Source: Rubripirellula lacrimiformis
Lineage (GTDB): Bacteria; Planctomycetota; Planctomycetia; Pirellulales; Pirellulaceae
Length of the DNA: 64,000 nt
Reading direction: 5' to 3'
NCBI RefSeq assembly: GCF_007741535.1
Contig: NZ_CP036525.1
Span: 6,944,001-7,008,000 of the forward strand
A program made the position numbers and the translations under genes. The notes beneath the pieces were generated by a model. The model searched no databases, had not been told where the DNA came from, and worked only from the letters and a program-made list of their open reading frames with translations. Positions 1 through 15,000 of this stretch are shown in pieces. Position 1 is the first letter of the stretch; every line of letters begins with the position of its first letter.

Positions 1-3000
1 ACGGTGATTTCACCGATGCTTGGCAAGGCCGCAAAAGCGTATCGGTCGCCAAGTCGGCTAATGCCACCGCCTCTTAGAACGACATCGCCACTGATGAATT
101 CGCGCTCGACGACTTCACCGCCGCGCCGAAGGTTCATTTTTCGCACCAATTGGATCTTCGCGGTCCCCAACAATACGGTGTCAGGAATCGGAATCGTCAG
201 TTTGGCCGGCCCATCGACACGTCCCTCCAACACACCTTCGCTGCCATTGACGACGGCATCAACGCCACCCAGGACAACGGTGGGCATCGGGAAATTGACA
301 ACATCCTTTCCACCCACGATGAATCGGACTTCTAAGTCGTCCGACGACGATCCTCGCGCACCAACAATGCCAAACTGGCCTCCACTGACGGTAAAGTGAT
401 CGCCTTCCAGTTCTAGCATCGGCGTTCCACTTCCGTCCGAACCGATCACCACTTTGGCCGATGTGATATTGGGACGTTGGATGCCAACCGGTTTCGGCGG
501 CGTCGGTGTAACCAACAATCCGACGTTCGCAATTTCACCTTGAGCAACACGAATTGACTGGTTTTCCGATCCCGTCACCAATCCGGTGCCATCGTACTCG
601 AGAGCTTGCAGTGTGTAGTCGCGATTGGAAACCACCGGAACTAAGAAGTCACCGAACAAACCCGGAATAACGTTGTAAGTCTTCCCATGTGAATCGGTGA
701 CACGTGTTCTCGCTCGCTCCGCCATTTGGCCCAGTGCAAACGAAAGCGTCGCGAGGTTGGGAGATGCTGTGACCATCAGTCCCTCAACAGCCGGCCGAAT
801 GAATACACCTCGATCGTCGGCCATCCTTGCTCCTTCGTAGCCAGCCGACGCGGTTCGTATTTGGCCATCAACTCCAACGACCATATGGTCAAGCAATACC
901 CATTCGGCTGTTAACTCGCCGTCGGTCCCCAGAACGTCCATCAACTGGAAGAGGTATTCATCCGATCCCGCTGGCAACCCGCTCGTATTGGGCACTGAGA
1001 TCGCCAACGGAATGTCGGCTGGCTTGCCTTGGGTATCTAGCCAGAATGAAGACGACAAGTTAAAGCCGTCGGGCAACCCAACAGGTAACGCGCCGGTAAA
1101 GGCATTGATCGCGACCTCGGTGCCTTCGGGCAGCGCACCCGCGGGAACGGACAACACCATACCTTCGGCATTCGTTACGGCCGCACCATTTGCATCCACC
1201 GAATCCGTGCCCATCACTGGTGGACGTACCGTGATTGGTACTCGTGAAATCCGGCCACCGTTCACGACCGTTACAAAGGTGGATCCTGCCGCAACCGGTG
1301 TCAGCAATCCCTCTGCATCGATCGATACCGTTGTCGGGTCATTGGAGATGTACGTCGAACCAGATGAAGATGCCGTGATGTCCAAAATCTCCGTCGCTTC
1401 ACCAGGCGTTCGCACAGTGAACTGGCGTGTTTGATTTAGATCGACCAGATACGACGTAGGGAAGAACTCGACTTCGCGATTGTCATTTGTGTCGACCGAC
1501 ACGACCATCGCGGCAGTCAATCCATGTAGGGTCGCAGTGATGACCGCATGTCCGGGCGATTGAGCGAGGATTTGCCCTCGGTCCGTCACTAACGCTACGT
1601 CGGGGTTTTGCGACACGTAAATTGGATCACCAAAGTCCGCAGGCAACACTCGGGCGTCTGCCAGTGTGAAGGTGGTTTGCACTTGTCCCGTTTGACCGAC
1701 GGGCAGCGAAAGCGATGTCACAACCAGGTCTACCTGAATTGGGTCCGCTGAAAGCACATCGATCGATATCGAATCGCCCGCAGAAGATAGCAGGCCGTCG
1801 TCAAGCACGTAGTCGACGCTGATGTTTTCAGTCGCGCCATCAAGACGATAAAGACCACCACCGAGCGGTATCAGTACTGATGATCCGGCTTGAACAGATC
1901 GAACGAAGAATGGATCAGATTCTGGATCGATCGCACCGTTGGCCGGCGAAACAATGATCGGGTCGCCAGCAAAGGCGATGATCGAATCAGCGGTGGTGAC
2001 CGAGCCTGGTGGTTGGTTAGCAACAAAGCCAAACGCAGCCGCTAGCGTCGGGTTGTCGTTGGCGTCGACTTGGCCGTCGTTGTTGACGTCGCCGGCCAGG
2101 AATAGTGATGCGGTGTATGCGCCGGGGCCGTCACCGACGATGGGGAAGGTGTACGTGCCGGGTTCGCTAATCGTGATCAGTGACGTGCTTGGCGTGAAAT
2201 CGGGCGAAGTCACTTCGATGCCGATCGTCAAGCTGCCGGTGGGACTGGTTCGTAGTTCGCCGGCGGTAATGGTGAAGGCGTAGCGGTCGGTTTCGCCGGC
2301 GGTCAGCGTGCCGGTCACCGGGGCGGCAATCAACGCTCGCGTGCCGCCAATGTGTGGCTCGATTGTCGACTGAGTCTCGACCGTGCCGTCGCCGTTGTAC
2401 GTTCGCAGCGTGCCAACCGCATGGGTCGGCGCGATCGTTGTCAGCCGGCCTTCGCTACCGTAGGCAAAGAAGGTCCGATCTCCGGATGCCGCATCGATGG
2501 CAACTGTCATTTGCCCAGAATCGTCATAGCGATACACGACATGCTGGCCGTCCGGTCCGACCAGTTCGTTGATTTGCCCGTCGCTGTCTCGGACGATGGT
2601 CAGGCGTGATCCATCGGGTGCGATGATGCCGCTGTCGGTGACTCGCAGCGACGTGCTGCCATCGGCTGCCGCGATCCGATGCAGCGTGAAGGCGCCGGGC
2701 GTCTTCTGAGTGAACTGATGTCGCTTGCCGCCCGGATCAACCAGCGTGAAGGCGACTCCCTCGGCGATCGTTGGCGAATACGGCAACCCTGTGCCGACAA
2801 CGAAGTACTTGTTGCCGGCGCGGCGCAGGGGTGCACTGGCAACACTTTCTAGGGACCACGTCACTACCGCATCCGCGGTCCAGGCGGGTTGGAACGTTTG
2901 CACGCCCGAGGCGGCATTGGTCAGTTCGGTCGGCGCGAACGTGTAGCCCACTCGCTGACCATCTGGCAGCGTCAGGTACAACCGCGTGCCATCGGCGTAT

Positions 3001-6000
3001 CCGGCGAAGGCGTCACGCTGTTCCACACCAACGGCGATCTGTGGATCGATCAGTGGCCACGACCAGGCGGCGCCAAAGGTGGACTGGCTGTCGTGGGAAC
3101 GAAGTGAGCTGTAGAGCCGCGTGACATCAAGGTCGATGCCTGCCAACGACATGGAAAGGTCGGTCGACGATTCTTCCACCGCACCCGACTTGGCGGCGGA
3201 ATTGATCTCCAGGTCGAAGGTCTTCACCGACGTTAAACCGCCAAAATCACTCGCGGTCACTCGTGCGGTGTAAAAACCATTCTCGAACTTGGCGGGGTCA
3301 ATGGTCACCAGCCGGACAATGCTGGTCGTCCCCTGGCGTAGCAACGTCGCTTCGCCACCGCCCTGCGGAACCAGTTCAACTTTGTATTCCGCCAGCCCGT
3401 CATCAAAGATGTCGAACATCATGTCACGGGTGCCGGTGACAATCGGCGGAGTGAATTCGGTGATCTCGATCCTAGGCGCCGCACGGTCGGCGAGGTTGCG
3501 AACAAAGATCGGCTGCGTCAATGTCGTCGTGCGTCCCTCGATGTCCGTGACTGTTGCCGTCACCTCATAGCGACCGGGGGCATCAGCGACGAACGTGCCA
3601 CGGCCCAGCGAATCGAGGTTGATCGTGTTGCCATCGACAGTCAGCGTCGCTTCGCCGATCGTCACATCGCTGTCGGCAATCGGCTCGATCGTGATGGTCT
3701 GGCCCGGCGTCGCGGGGAAGCTAGGTGTCAGCACGATTCGCAGGTCCGGCGAAACCGGCTGCAACGATGCTTCCAATGTCAAAGCACGCCGTGTTTGAAT
3801 CTGTCCGTCATCCGCGATCAACCGCACCGTATACGTGCCGGCTTGGAAACTTTGCGGCGTCCACTCCAACACACTGTTGCCGCCGACCACATTCAGTGTC
3901 GCACCATCTGGCAAATCGGTTGCCGTCAACGTCACGCTGTCACCGTCCAAGTCGGCCGTCGGGATCACCAACGAGAAACTTTCGCCGATCTGTGCGTTGC
4001 GAAGCTGGGGTACGTCGATCGACGGGGCGCGGTTGGTCGCCAAAACCTGCACCTGGACGTCTAACGTGTCACGTCCGCCGCTAGGGTCCGCCACTTCAAA
4101 CGGCAAGACGTAGTCGCCCGCGGAATCAAAATCGACATCCCAAATCACCGTGCGAGATTCGGGGCTGAATTGAAATCCATTGATCACGTCACCGGTGTAG
4201 CTGTAGATCAAGGATTCGCCATCGGCGTCGCCACCGCTGATCGCAAACACCATCTGATCCCCTTCGCGGGCAAACAGTTTCGGCAGTGTGTTCAGAACAG
4301 GCGGTTGGTTCGTGTTGTTGACGGTAATCAACACATCATCGCTGCGCGAACCGGCTCCGTCGGTCGCCGTGATCCGGATTCGATAGGTGCCGGCTTGCGT
4401 CGACGAAGGCGTCCAAGTCAGCGTACCGCTTGCGGCATCGAAACCGGCTCCCGCGGGCAACCTGCCCGTCGTCGCACCGACAACCAGAGCGGCGGCAAAA
4501 TGGACGTTGTCGTTTTCGGCATCCGTGGCAACGGCATGGACGGTCAAGGTTTGACCTTCGGCGATCGTTTGCGATCCGATGGGCTGCAAAGCTGGTCGCG
4601 TGTTGCTGTCGCGAACCGTCAACGTGATGCTGCCGGTGTCGCTCAGTACGCTGCCCGCACCTTCATTGCCACTGTCGGATACGTTGAAAGTGATCGACGT
4701 CGAACCGACATCCGCTGCGGTGGGCGTCCACTGGAAGGTGGCCCGCCCATAGAAATCGTTTTCGACAAAGGTGGCACCGGCCGGCAGCGTGCTGGTCGTG
4801 AAAGTCAGCGGATCTTGATCGGCGTCACTAACGTCCAGAACCAAGGTAAAGGGCTGACCGACCAAAGCGACCGAATCGAAGACGGGTGCCAGCTTGGGAG
4901 GCTCATTCACACTGGTCGCTTGCAAAATGAACTGAACCGATTCAGCCAGCGGCGATTCGCCGGCCGCTTCGGTGGCGGTCACGGTGACCAGGTAGTCATC
5001 GCGATCACCCGGTTGGGGTGAAACCGATAGTAGTCCCGTTCCATCCCCGTTGTCAGTGAAGGTCGCCCAGGTGGGCAGCACCGTCGCTTGGCCGATTTTC
5101 ACGCCCAACGCGATCGTGGTTCCGTCCGGATCGGTCGCCACGATCGGAATGTCCAACGTCGATCCGACCGGCACGACCTTGTTGTCGATGGCTGGAATTT
5201 CCGGACGAAAATTTGCGTCGCGGACATTGATGGCCAGCGTCACCGTGTCGCTGGTTGGCGTGCCGGTTCCATCACCATCGTCGGTGGCGGTGAAGGCGAT
5301 TTCGTAGCGCTGCGTTTCCGTGGAACCGGTGGCATCAAAGGATGGCGACCATGCAAAGATCTGTCGTTCGGCATCAAAGGTCGCACCGGCGGGCAAGATG
5401 CCGTGCGAGTACGTCAGGTTGGGCAGCAAGCCTTCGAAGTCGACAAAGAAATCTTCACTGGTTGCAAGCGGATTCGTGGGAGCCACCGGGAACTCGGGAT
5501 CGAACGCGGCAACGCGAACTTGTAGCGGCTGCCCTTCGAAGATCGTGAATTCATTGATCGTGGGGAACGTGACCGGGCCGTTGATGTTGTTGACCGTCAA
5601 CGTAGTCGTTGCCTGCGTTAGCGAGGTTCCGTCATCAGCGAAAAACTTCAGGTCGAAAACACCATGCTGGTCAAATCCAGGCGTCCATTCGAACAGCCCG
5701 GTGTTTGGATCCAGGAACGCCCCCGGTGGCAAGTTGGGCGACACGTACCGCAGCCGATCGCCGTCTTCGTCACTTCCGAACAAACGAAACGAAATCGCGT
5801 CCCCTTCATTGATTGTGCGATCGGCAATCGGCGCTAGGGTGGGTGCAACGTTGTTGTTTGCGATCACGATTTCCAACGACACGATCGATTCGACAAACCC
5901 GTCGCTGGCGATCAACTTGATGTTTTCATAGACACCTGCGTCATCGCCGCCTGGGCGCCAACGCAGTGCCTGCCCCACCGAATCAAAGACGGCACCGGGC

Positions 6001-9000
6001 GGCAAGTTATCCGCGAAGTAGAACAGCGGATCTCCATCGGGATCGAACGCGCTAACGGGGATCTCGATCAAGTCGCCTTCGGTGGCAAGCCGATCCTCGA
6101 CGGCAGCCAGGATGGGAGCACGGTTGGCGCCCGTCACATCCACCGTCCACACCTGTCGTTCGAACGCACCGCGAGCGTCGTAGGCGCGCAGTTCGAACTG
6201 TGTCGTCGGGTCCGCCCCTTTCGACGGCATCCAATCGATTTTTCCGGTGTTAGGGTCGACCGTCGCACCGGCAGGCGCATCGGTCAACACATAGGTCAGC
6301 CGGTTGCCGTCGGGGTCACTCGCCGATGCGGCGTATTCGTATTCCGCGTTGGCGGTCGCGGCCAACAATGGCTGCGATTGGAATTCGGGAAGCATGTTTG
6401 GCGGTAACGTCGCCAGCACGCGTGGATCGAAATTCAGATCCAATAGGTTCGGGTTGGCGATCACGACCGTTTGGGCAAGCGAGGATTCACCGGCAGCCAG
6501 AACCGTGCCGTCTGCCAGAACTTGATAGCCCGACTCACCCGCCGGCGCACCACCGTTGCCAAAGAAGACGACGGACGAATCCCCCAGTTGATCAAAGACA
6601 ACGTTGATAGGGCCCGCAATGTCAAAGTCTGATGTGTTGCTAACAATCACATCGAACAGCAAGGTTCCATCAGCACGATTCACTCGCGTGTTGGCGTACG
6701 AGACACGGGTGCCAATCGAAACGTCTTCGAAGACGCGAAAGGTCGTTGTGAAACCATTTCCGCCGATCGGGATTCCTTGTTCGCTTTCAATCGACGGAGC
6801 CACCGTCAACTCGTATTCCGCCGGTGCCAGCGATTCGAACAGCAATTCGCTGGTTCTGGAATCCGCATCGTATTGGACCGCACCGATGGAAACCGATTGG
6901 CCGGTCACCTTGTTCACTAAGGTATAGTTTGCACCGCGAATCGCACTGGTTTGCGAGACGCCATCACGCGCATCGAGCGCCACATCGAATACCAACGCGG
7001 CCCGATTGTTTTCACGGATGATGGTCTCGACCACACGTGGTGCCGCGACCGTAAAGAACACGTCGACCTGATCCCCTTGGGTCACCAGGAATCGACCGTC
7101 GGGAAGGGATTCGATGCCTTCGACCCGACCTGAACCACCGCTTGCGATGACCGTTTGACGCAGCGACAAAGGATCGATCACGGAAACGGTTCCATGATTC
7201 TGGTGGCCCACGATCAGAGCTCCCTCGATCAGCGACCCGGCGGATCCGAACGCCAGCGATTCCGCCCCACCATCGATTTGCGCGACCACTTCGGCGCGTC
7301 CACGAAAATCAAATCGCAGCACATCCCCGGCAGACGGCCAGGCCGTCCCGTACAACGTGCCATCGGCGGCGACAGCCATCGAATCAACGCGAACGTTGCT
7401 GAAGGGAGTCAATTTCCGAGTCGCCGTGTCCAAGCGGCTGATCCCGCCGGTGGTGGCGACGTAGATCGCGTTCTGGCCGGGAATCGATGCGATGCCCAAC
7501 GAGATACCAGCGCCCACGACATCCAGAACGGCACCCGTCACGGGGTCCAGTTGCAGCAACCCTTGGCCACCGGTCGATGCCCACAGTTGGCCTGCGGCGT
7601 CGAACACCATCTCATAGATTGGCAGGGTCCCCGTCGCGAGTGCAACAGGTTCGCTAGACAGGGTTGTCAAACGGTAGATTTGGTTCCGCCCAGATCCACC
7701 GGAAACGTAAACACTGCCATCGGGTGCCACCGCCATCGCCAACGCGCCGATCCCTGCCCCCGACAACCCTGGAATGACCGCCAAACGCTCAGCCGCCAAT
7801 GGACGGATGACACGTGCAAACCGACTCGGCTGCGTCGCACTGGTCCGCGCGGGGATCCCCAACGCCGATTCTTCGAACAGGCGATCGGCGACGGTGGTCG
7901 CCTGTGGCTGGGCGGCGGGCAGTTCTTCGGCCACCACGACCGTGACCGCCGGCGCACTGCCTAGATTGATGTCCGGCAAAAGCCGGGGAACGCGGACTCC
8001 ATCGGCCACCGGTTCGACGTTGCCGGCCGCGTCGATGGCGCGGACCAAGAAAGTCGGCTGCTGGCCGGTTTCCGCTTCATACACGTAAGACGTCGTCGCG
8101 GTTCGGTACAGCACACTTCGAAATCGGCTGCCCCCATCGTTGGACACTAACAAAGAATACGAACTGACTCCACTGCCACCGACATCATCCACGGCCGACC
8201 AATCCAATTGGTAACGATTGCCACCAATCGGTGTGGCCGTGAAGGTGCTAGTCGGCGCGATCGCGTCCAAGGTTGCCGAGCTGACTTCGCTATCGACCGG
8301 CGCCGATCCATCGATGATCACTCGCGCGGTCATCTGGATCAGATCGCCGGTTTGCGGGTCATCTGTTTGGCCGGCGGCATTGGTATCGTTCACACTGGCA
8401 AAGAAACCGACGGTGATTGACTGTCCGGGCTGCAGCAAACCGACATCCGAATCGACCGGCGGCAATCCGTCACGCGGATCGATCGCGCGAAGCAGATACG
8501 ACGCCACTCGCGTGTTGGCATCGACACCAGCGGTGATTTGCAGCTGGTAACCCTCGACGACATTGAGATCAAATTCACCGACAAAGTTTGGACGGCCGGG
8601 CGGCAGCGTGATGTTACGCCCCCCCAGCGAGATGTTTCCGAGCTGGAAACTACGTTCGTCAAGCGTGTCGTCCATCGGGACGATGATACGAATCTCGCGA
8701 GCCGCTTCGGAGGAACCTCGGTCGTAGGTTGCCGTCACGCTGTACGGTAGCGGCGTTTCGAACGGGACAAAATTGGCTTCGGTAACGCCTGTCGGACCTG
8801 TGATCGTGATCGAATCGCCAATCAACTGACCCAAGTCATCCAGATTAAAGACAATGTCGTCTGCGACCTCGCCATTCAATTCATCCAACTGAACAGCGCG
8901 TAATTCGAAGGTGACAAAGGAGGTCGGGTTGGGCAGTCCCAAGTCGTATTTTTCAAACAGGGGAACGGAGCCGCCCGCATGGACATCCGCGGTATGTCCG

Positions 9001-12000
9001 AAGTAGCCGCGTAGCTTTTCGACCAGATCCCCCAATGTTTTTTGTGCCTCATCCAAATCCGCCGCCGCGGTGTCGATGATTCCCGATCCGGAATCGCCTG
9101 CCAACAGTCCCCCCAGCGCACTGAAGAACAGATTGACGTTGTCCGATGTTGGCGTAGCCGTCGGTGGCGTGTCCTCGGCACGCAACAACCCGACATCGGC
9201 CAGCGCCGACAAAAACAGATTGGCAAACGCGTCCCCGTCGCCTGCGATGGAAACCAGAGACGCAGGCGCAGTGGCATCGGCCAAGATCGCATCGCGAAGC
9301 CGGGCCGCTTCCCCGAGTTGATAGTCGACGTATTGGGCGCTGGTCAGCGGCGTCGCCGACGCTGTGACATAGAAATCGAACGCCAAGTCCTCCAGATCAA
9401 ACGGGCTTAGTTCCTGCAGGAAATTTGGATTTTCTTCCAACTCTTCTCGCAGTCCCGGATAGACGGTCACAAGTCCGCCCAGCTCGGTCACGCCACTAGC
9501 AGGCAAATCGAACGCCACCGCCCGCGCCGTCAAAACCCCATCAAGGTTTAGCTCGGGCGTGATCCCGGACGTGTCGTACGTCGAAATGGAATCGAACAGA
9601 GGCGATATGGTTCCGGCATCACCGCGCACTCCGGTCGTGAATTCGAGCGCTTCGCCGCGAATCAGACCCGACGTGTTTTCGATATTGGGAAACGCGTACT
9701 CGATGATCGTGTACGGCGTATCCACGTTGGAAAAGTTCTGAACGGCAACGCCATAGGCACCGCTTTCACCTAGCCCGACCAAACTTGGGCCTCCGACGCC
9801 CACGTTGACTTCCAACGGGTCTGCGGATTCCACTTGGAAACGGTAGGGATCCACTGCAAGGCGACCATCGGGGTGCAGCACTTGGACGTCGTACAACCCG
9901 TGCGGCGCGTCACGCAAATCGAAGACGGCAATGATTTTGGTCGCGTCGACCCGAGTGACCGCCACCGGTGCGAACTCGGCATAGGTCGGACGCACCAAAC
10001 GCACCGCTGCCTGGGCAGGGAACTCGGCTCCCGTGATCGTCACGGTGACGTATCGGTCGTCGCCGCCTGCATCGGGCGTGACGCCAGTGATACCGAACGG
10101 AATACGGCTCGCCGTCATCTCGACGGGATACTCGCTGCGCGTTCGCGGATCGTAAGTTTCGTCTTCCAAATCAATGCGAATGCCGGCGCGAGCCAGAATG
10201 AAATAGCGCCCGCCCAGCGTTTCCGGAATGACCAGCGTTTGATCGGCCTTCAAATAGCCTTGATAAGCGGCGTCAAAGTCGAACGGCTTCGGCAACGCTT
10301 CGTGCTTGGCATACAGTTCATGCGATCCAACGTTCGTCGTGCTATCCAAGCCGACGCGGATCGTTTGACCGGGCGAAGTATCAAGTTGGAATAGTCGCGA
10401 AACACCAACGGCCAACTGATCGGCGAGCGGAATGTCCAATCGCAACAACGGCACCGTCACGTTGATCGCATCGGCCGATGGCAAATCGTTGTTGCGATTA
10501 TTTTCGCCTTCAAAAACATCATCAAAGATGTCCGTGCGAACGATGATGCGGTAGTCGCCCGGCAACGTCGCGGGGATTTCGAAATCGAGAGATGACGAAT
10601 AGGTCTCGCCGGGATTGAGCGTGCGGATGCCAATGGGGTCGATGCGTCCAAGCAGCAGGTCGCCGACGTCCCAGACGTTGTCAGCGGACAAGTAAACCGC
10701 GTCGGCAATTCGGGCGCGGGCTCGTTCTTCACCCGTGTTCTGTACCGTCCAGCTGACCGAGGAAATGTCGCCGACCTGTCCCGAGGCGGCGGTCGAAACA
10801 TCGATGACCTGCAAATCAGACGGCGGCGGCAAAACGATCAGCATCGGCGTTTCGCTGATGATGATGTTGTTGGTTTCGTTCGACTCAAGCACTTCGCCGT
10901 CTGGCCGTGACGATCGCGGCACATCGGTGGCAACGATCACGTAGTAATCGCCGACGAGCCCACGCGGCACGCGGACGGTTTGAGTGATCGAACCGGTCTC
11001 GCTTGCCGAAAGCGGATCCGTTCGCTTGATTTCCCGAACGTAATGGTCGCTGGAAACGTCCAAGAAACGATCTCGCGAGAGGTAGACGCGATCGTAGTAG
11101 GGCGTCTGCCGATCCGGTACGGCGCCGCCATCGTTGCTATAGACGTAGGTGAACGTGAAATCGTCGCCGACATCAACGCTGGCCGTGTGAGTCAGCGAGT
11201 CGATGACCAGATCCGGTGCTGGAACAAAATTGACATCCAGCGGCACCGAAACTTGGTTGTTGCCTTCGCCATCGAACTCCAGCACAGCGTCAGCGACTTG
11301 ACGAGACCGCGTCGGCCCTGTGGTTGCCGGATAGGGCAGTGGACGTCCATAGCCTCCACTACCGAAGGTCGCATCGACGAACGCGATCAAGTTGAAGTCG
11401 CCGCCAATGTTGTCAGGCACTCGGACCGGAAAACTGACTTCGTAGCTATCACCGATTGCCAGCACCTCGCGATGCCGCAGCTTGCCCAGTTCGATATCGT
11501 AGGCATCCGTCGACGTATCGACCGACAAGAAAACGCGGTCCGTCCAATCATCGACACGAGTCGCTCGCGTGCCCGTGTTGGTCACGGTGAACGAAACCGT
11601 CAACAAACTGCCGCTGTCTGGATCCACCGGCACAGCCGTCAGTCCACTGATCGTCAGATCGGCTTCGGCGTACTCGATCGCGATCGGGTTGCTAACTTTG
11701 AAGTTGTTGTCTTTGTTGCCGTCTTCCCACGGTTTGTCTTCGAGGGCATCGACCCAACCGGGCCACGCACTGGGGCTCCAACGATTCAGGATAGGGTTGC
11801 GACTTCGACTGAGCCCGATGTTCGTGAAGACGTGCGCGTACCAAGTCCCGCTGCTGCCCGGCGGCGACGACACCACCAGGCTGTCCGTGTAGGTTTCCCC
11901 GGGGCCGACGGGCCCGTCGAAAACGTGGACCTTCGAACCCACGTACACATCACGACTGGGGTCGTAGACTTCGTCTTTGGAAAGGAAGACGTACTGGCGA

Positions 12001-15000
12001 ACCGAATCGGTGTCGGCTGCAGTCGCGAAGTCGCCTTCGTTTCGGACGGTCCATCGAACCGTGATCGGTTCGCCCGATTGGCTGGTCGGTGTTGCGGTGA
12101 CTTCTTCGACCACAAGATCGGTCAATGCGTCGGTGACGGAAACCGCGGTGCTGCCGACGTTGTTGTCGGTAAACGGACCTTCGTAGACTTCTTCTAACCT
12201 GTTGGTGGGACCGGCCAGGATTGCGCGCAACTCCGCTTGCGAGAACTTTTGCAAGTCGCTGATCTTCGTCTGGCCAATCGGTTTTCCCGTGGCGGCTTCG
12301 ACTCGCTGCAAGACCGCTTTGACTTCATCCAAAAACTTGTCTTCATCGGTCAGCGCGATGCGAGGATCGACGTTGGTGCGCACCAAGATGTGCTGGCCGC
12401 GAGCCGTCGGCGGCAGCGTGAATTCGGCTTCCTGGGAATACGATTGGCCCGGTTGCAGTCGGCCTGAATGCGGCAGGGCGAAGACCAATTGATCACTGCT
12501 GTCGAAGATGTCGTCTTCCGAGACATAGATCGCGTCGGCCCACGAATCACGATCCGTCGCGGCGGTACCGATATTATCGACCGTCCATGTCAGCGACAGC
12601 TTTTCGCCGCCGATGATCGGGATCGCGTTGCCACCGGTGTCGGTCGGAACCGTCACCGTCGAAACGCGCAAGTCGGCCGGCGGCGTCAGCAACACGTTCA
12701 ATGGCGTACTGCCGTAATTGGAACCATCCAGATCGTTGGGGGCATCGGGGTTCACATTCGACGCAAAGGACGCTTCGTAGACGCGGCCATACCCATCGGC
12801 ATAAACCGTCAAGAAATATTGGCCGGTCAAACCCGCAGGAATACGCACGGTGGTCTCGGCTTCGTAGCTGTCGCCAATTTCCAGTACACCGCTGTGGCGA
12901 TAGGTGCCGACCAAGCGGTCACCGCGTCCCGGTTTCGGTCCGTCCGTGCCCAACGTCAACCAAATTTGATCAGTCCACGATCCTGGATCGGTGGGCCCGG
13001 ACCCCAAATTCGAAACACCGTAGCGAACGGTAAAGGACGAATCGTCAAAGGTATCCCCTGGTCCTTGGATCGACGTCACGACCAAGTCAGGCGGTGGCAC
13101 CGGATTGGCATCAATGGCGACGGCCGCCGCGGCGCGGTTGTTATTCTCGCTGGGGAATTCGTCAACAGCACCCCGCGCATCGGTCTCGACCAATACGAAC
13201 CAAGTTCCCGAGATTGCTCGCGGGATCAAGAAACTGGCCGTCGTCACGTACTCAGTCGACAAACCATTGGGCGATCCCGGGAACCCAAGCGCCGATCCGT
13301 TATTGAGTTCACCCAACAACAGTGCGCCCGACGTGCTGCTGGACGACGACGAGAGCCAAACGCGATCCTTCCAACGGCTGCCGGCCGACGGCGTATCCGC
13401 GGTACCGAGGTTGCGCACACGAAATTCGACCGGCAAAATCGTTCCGGCGGTGATCGCCTGCGAGTATTCGCTTTGCACGGTCACCTGCAGGTCGGCCCGT
13501 GGCTTCAAGTTGATTTGAAACGAGTCCGTGAATCCCGTGTTCAGAACATTGTCGGTTTCAAAAATGATATCGTCGGTGTCGGTTTCGACAAAGAATTGAA
13601 ATTGGCCGGATGTCCGCGGCAACAGCACCACTTCGGTGCGTGTGATCGATTTACCCGCTTCGATGGGTTCATCAACCGCGTACTTTCCGAACTGATAGGT
13701 TTCGCTGCTGCCAGTTGATTTCAAATACAGTTTGTCTCGCCAACCGGTTTCCGTCGTCTCGCCTTCGTTCTTGATCGTCCAAGTCACTTCGACCTGGGTG
13801 CCATCGTTGAATTCGGTCGCACCGCCGACGGAGACGTTGGTCACCACCAAATCGGCATTGGGTGGTGGTACCAGGAAAACATCGATCGCTTCGCTGCGGC
13901 CTTGATTGCCACCGCCCCCATCTGCCGTTGGCAGGTTCGAACCGTAGATGAACTCGTTCGGCCCACCGGTACGAACGAAAACGTATTGCAGGCCGCCGGT
14001 CGTTCGCGGCAGCACGAAATGATCGGTCCGCGAGTACGAACCGCCCAGCGACAAAGCGCCACCGCGAGTGCTGCTGCCGATCAGCTTCAGTCCACTTGCG
14101 CCACTAGGATCGGACGAAATGTAAACGTAGTCCGTCCAAGCATCTCGGTCGGTCGTGGCGATACCACGGTCGGCGTTGTTGCGAACCGTCCAACTGATTT
14201 GAATCGGTTGCCCGGAAACCGGATCGCCCGCGGTCGTGACCGAATCAACGACCAGGTCGCTATAGGGCGTCCGCGACACGTCCACGAAATGATCGGGCGA
14301 ACCGACGTTGGACGCATCGTCGGCAAGCTCGTAGACGGCGTCGCCGGAATCCGTTTGCACAAACAGCGTGAAGCGGCCATTGGTTCGATTGGCCAACTGC
14401 ACGATTTCAGTTCGCGCGTACTCGGCGCCGACGGGTACCGCGCCGGTATGCGTGTATGTGCCCAGCACAATGTCGTCGGCGTCACCAAAGATATCGTCCG
14501 TCGACAAGATCACGCGATCCGTCCAGACATTGACTCGGCCAACCCCCGCCCCGACGTTCTTCACCGTCCAGGAAACCGTCAAATCAACCGGATCACCCAC
14601 CAACACATCCGCAGCAGTGACCTGAGTCACGGTCAGGTCCGCGTAAGGGAACAACGAAATTTCGACGGCATCACTAGCGGCTGGCGGGGTGGCTTCGCCA
14701 GCGCCTTCGTTGACGTCATTGTTCGCATCGGTGACGACGACGAAATGGTAGTCGCCCGAGACGGACTCGGGCAAACGCACCGACACCGATCGGGCGATCG
14801 AACCGCCAATGGCTAAGTCGTCGCTGGTCATTAGTTCGCCCAGTCGGACGTCGTCGTTCGAAAAGGCATCGTCGGACGAAAGGTAGACCGCATCAGTCCA
14901 GTCGGACGTGGCTGCTTTATCGCCGTCGTTGGCAATCGTCCAATTGACGGTGACCAATTCACCGCTGGTCGGCGTTTGGCCGGCCGCCAACGCGACACCG

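Noticed and set aside
10980-13718. Plus-strand frames of about 405 and 416 codons opposite the giant gene
   Set aside because: They lie antisense to a continuous minus-strand coding frame, and have no domain, signal or composition of a real protein; they reflect high GC and codon bias.
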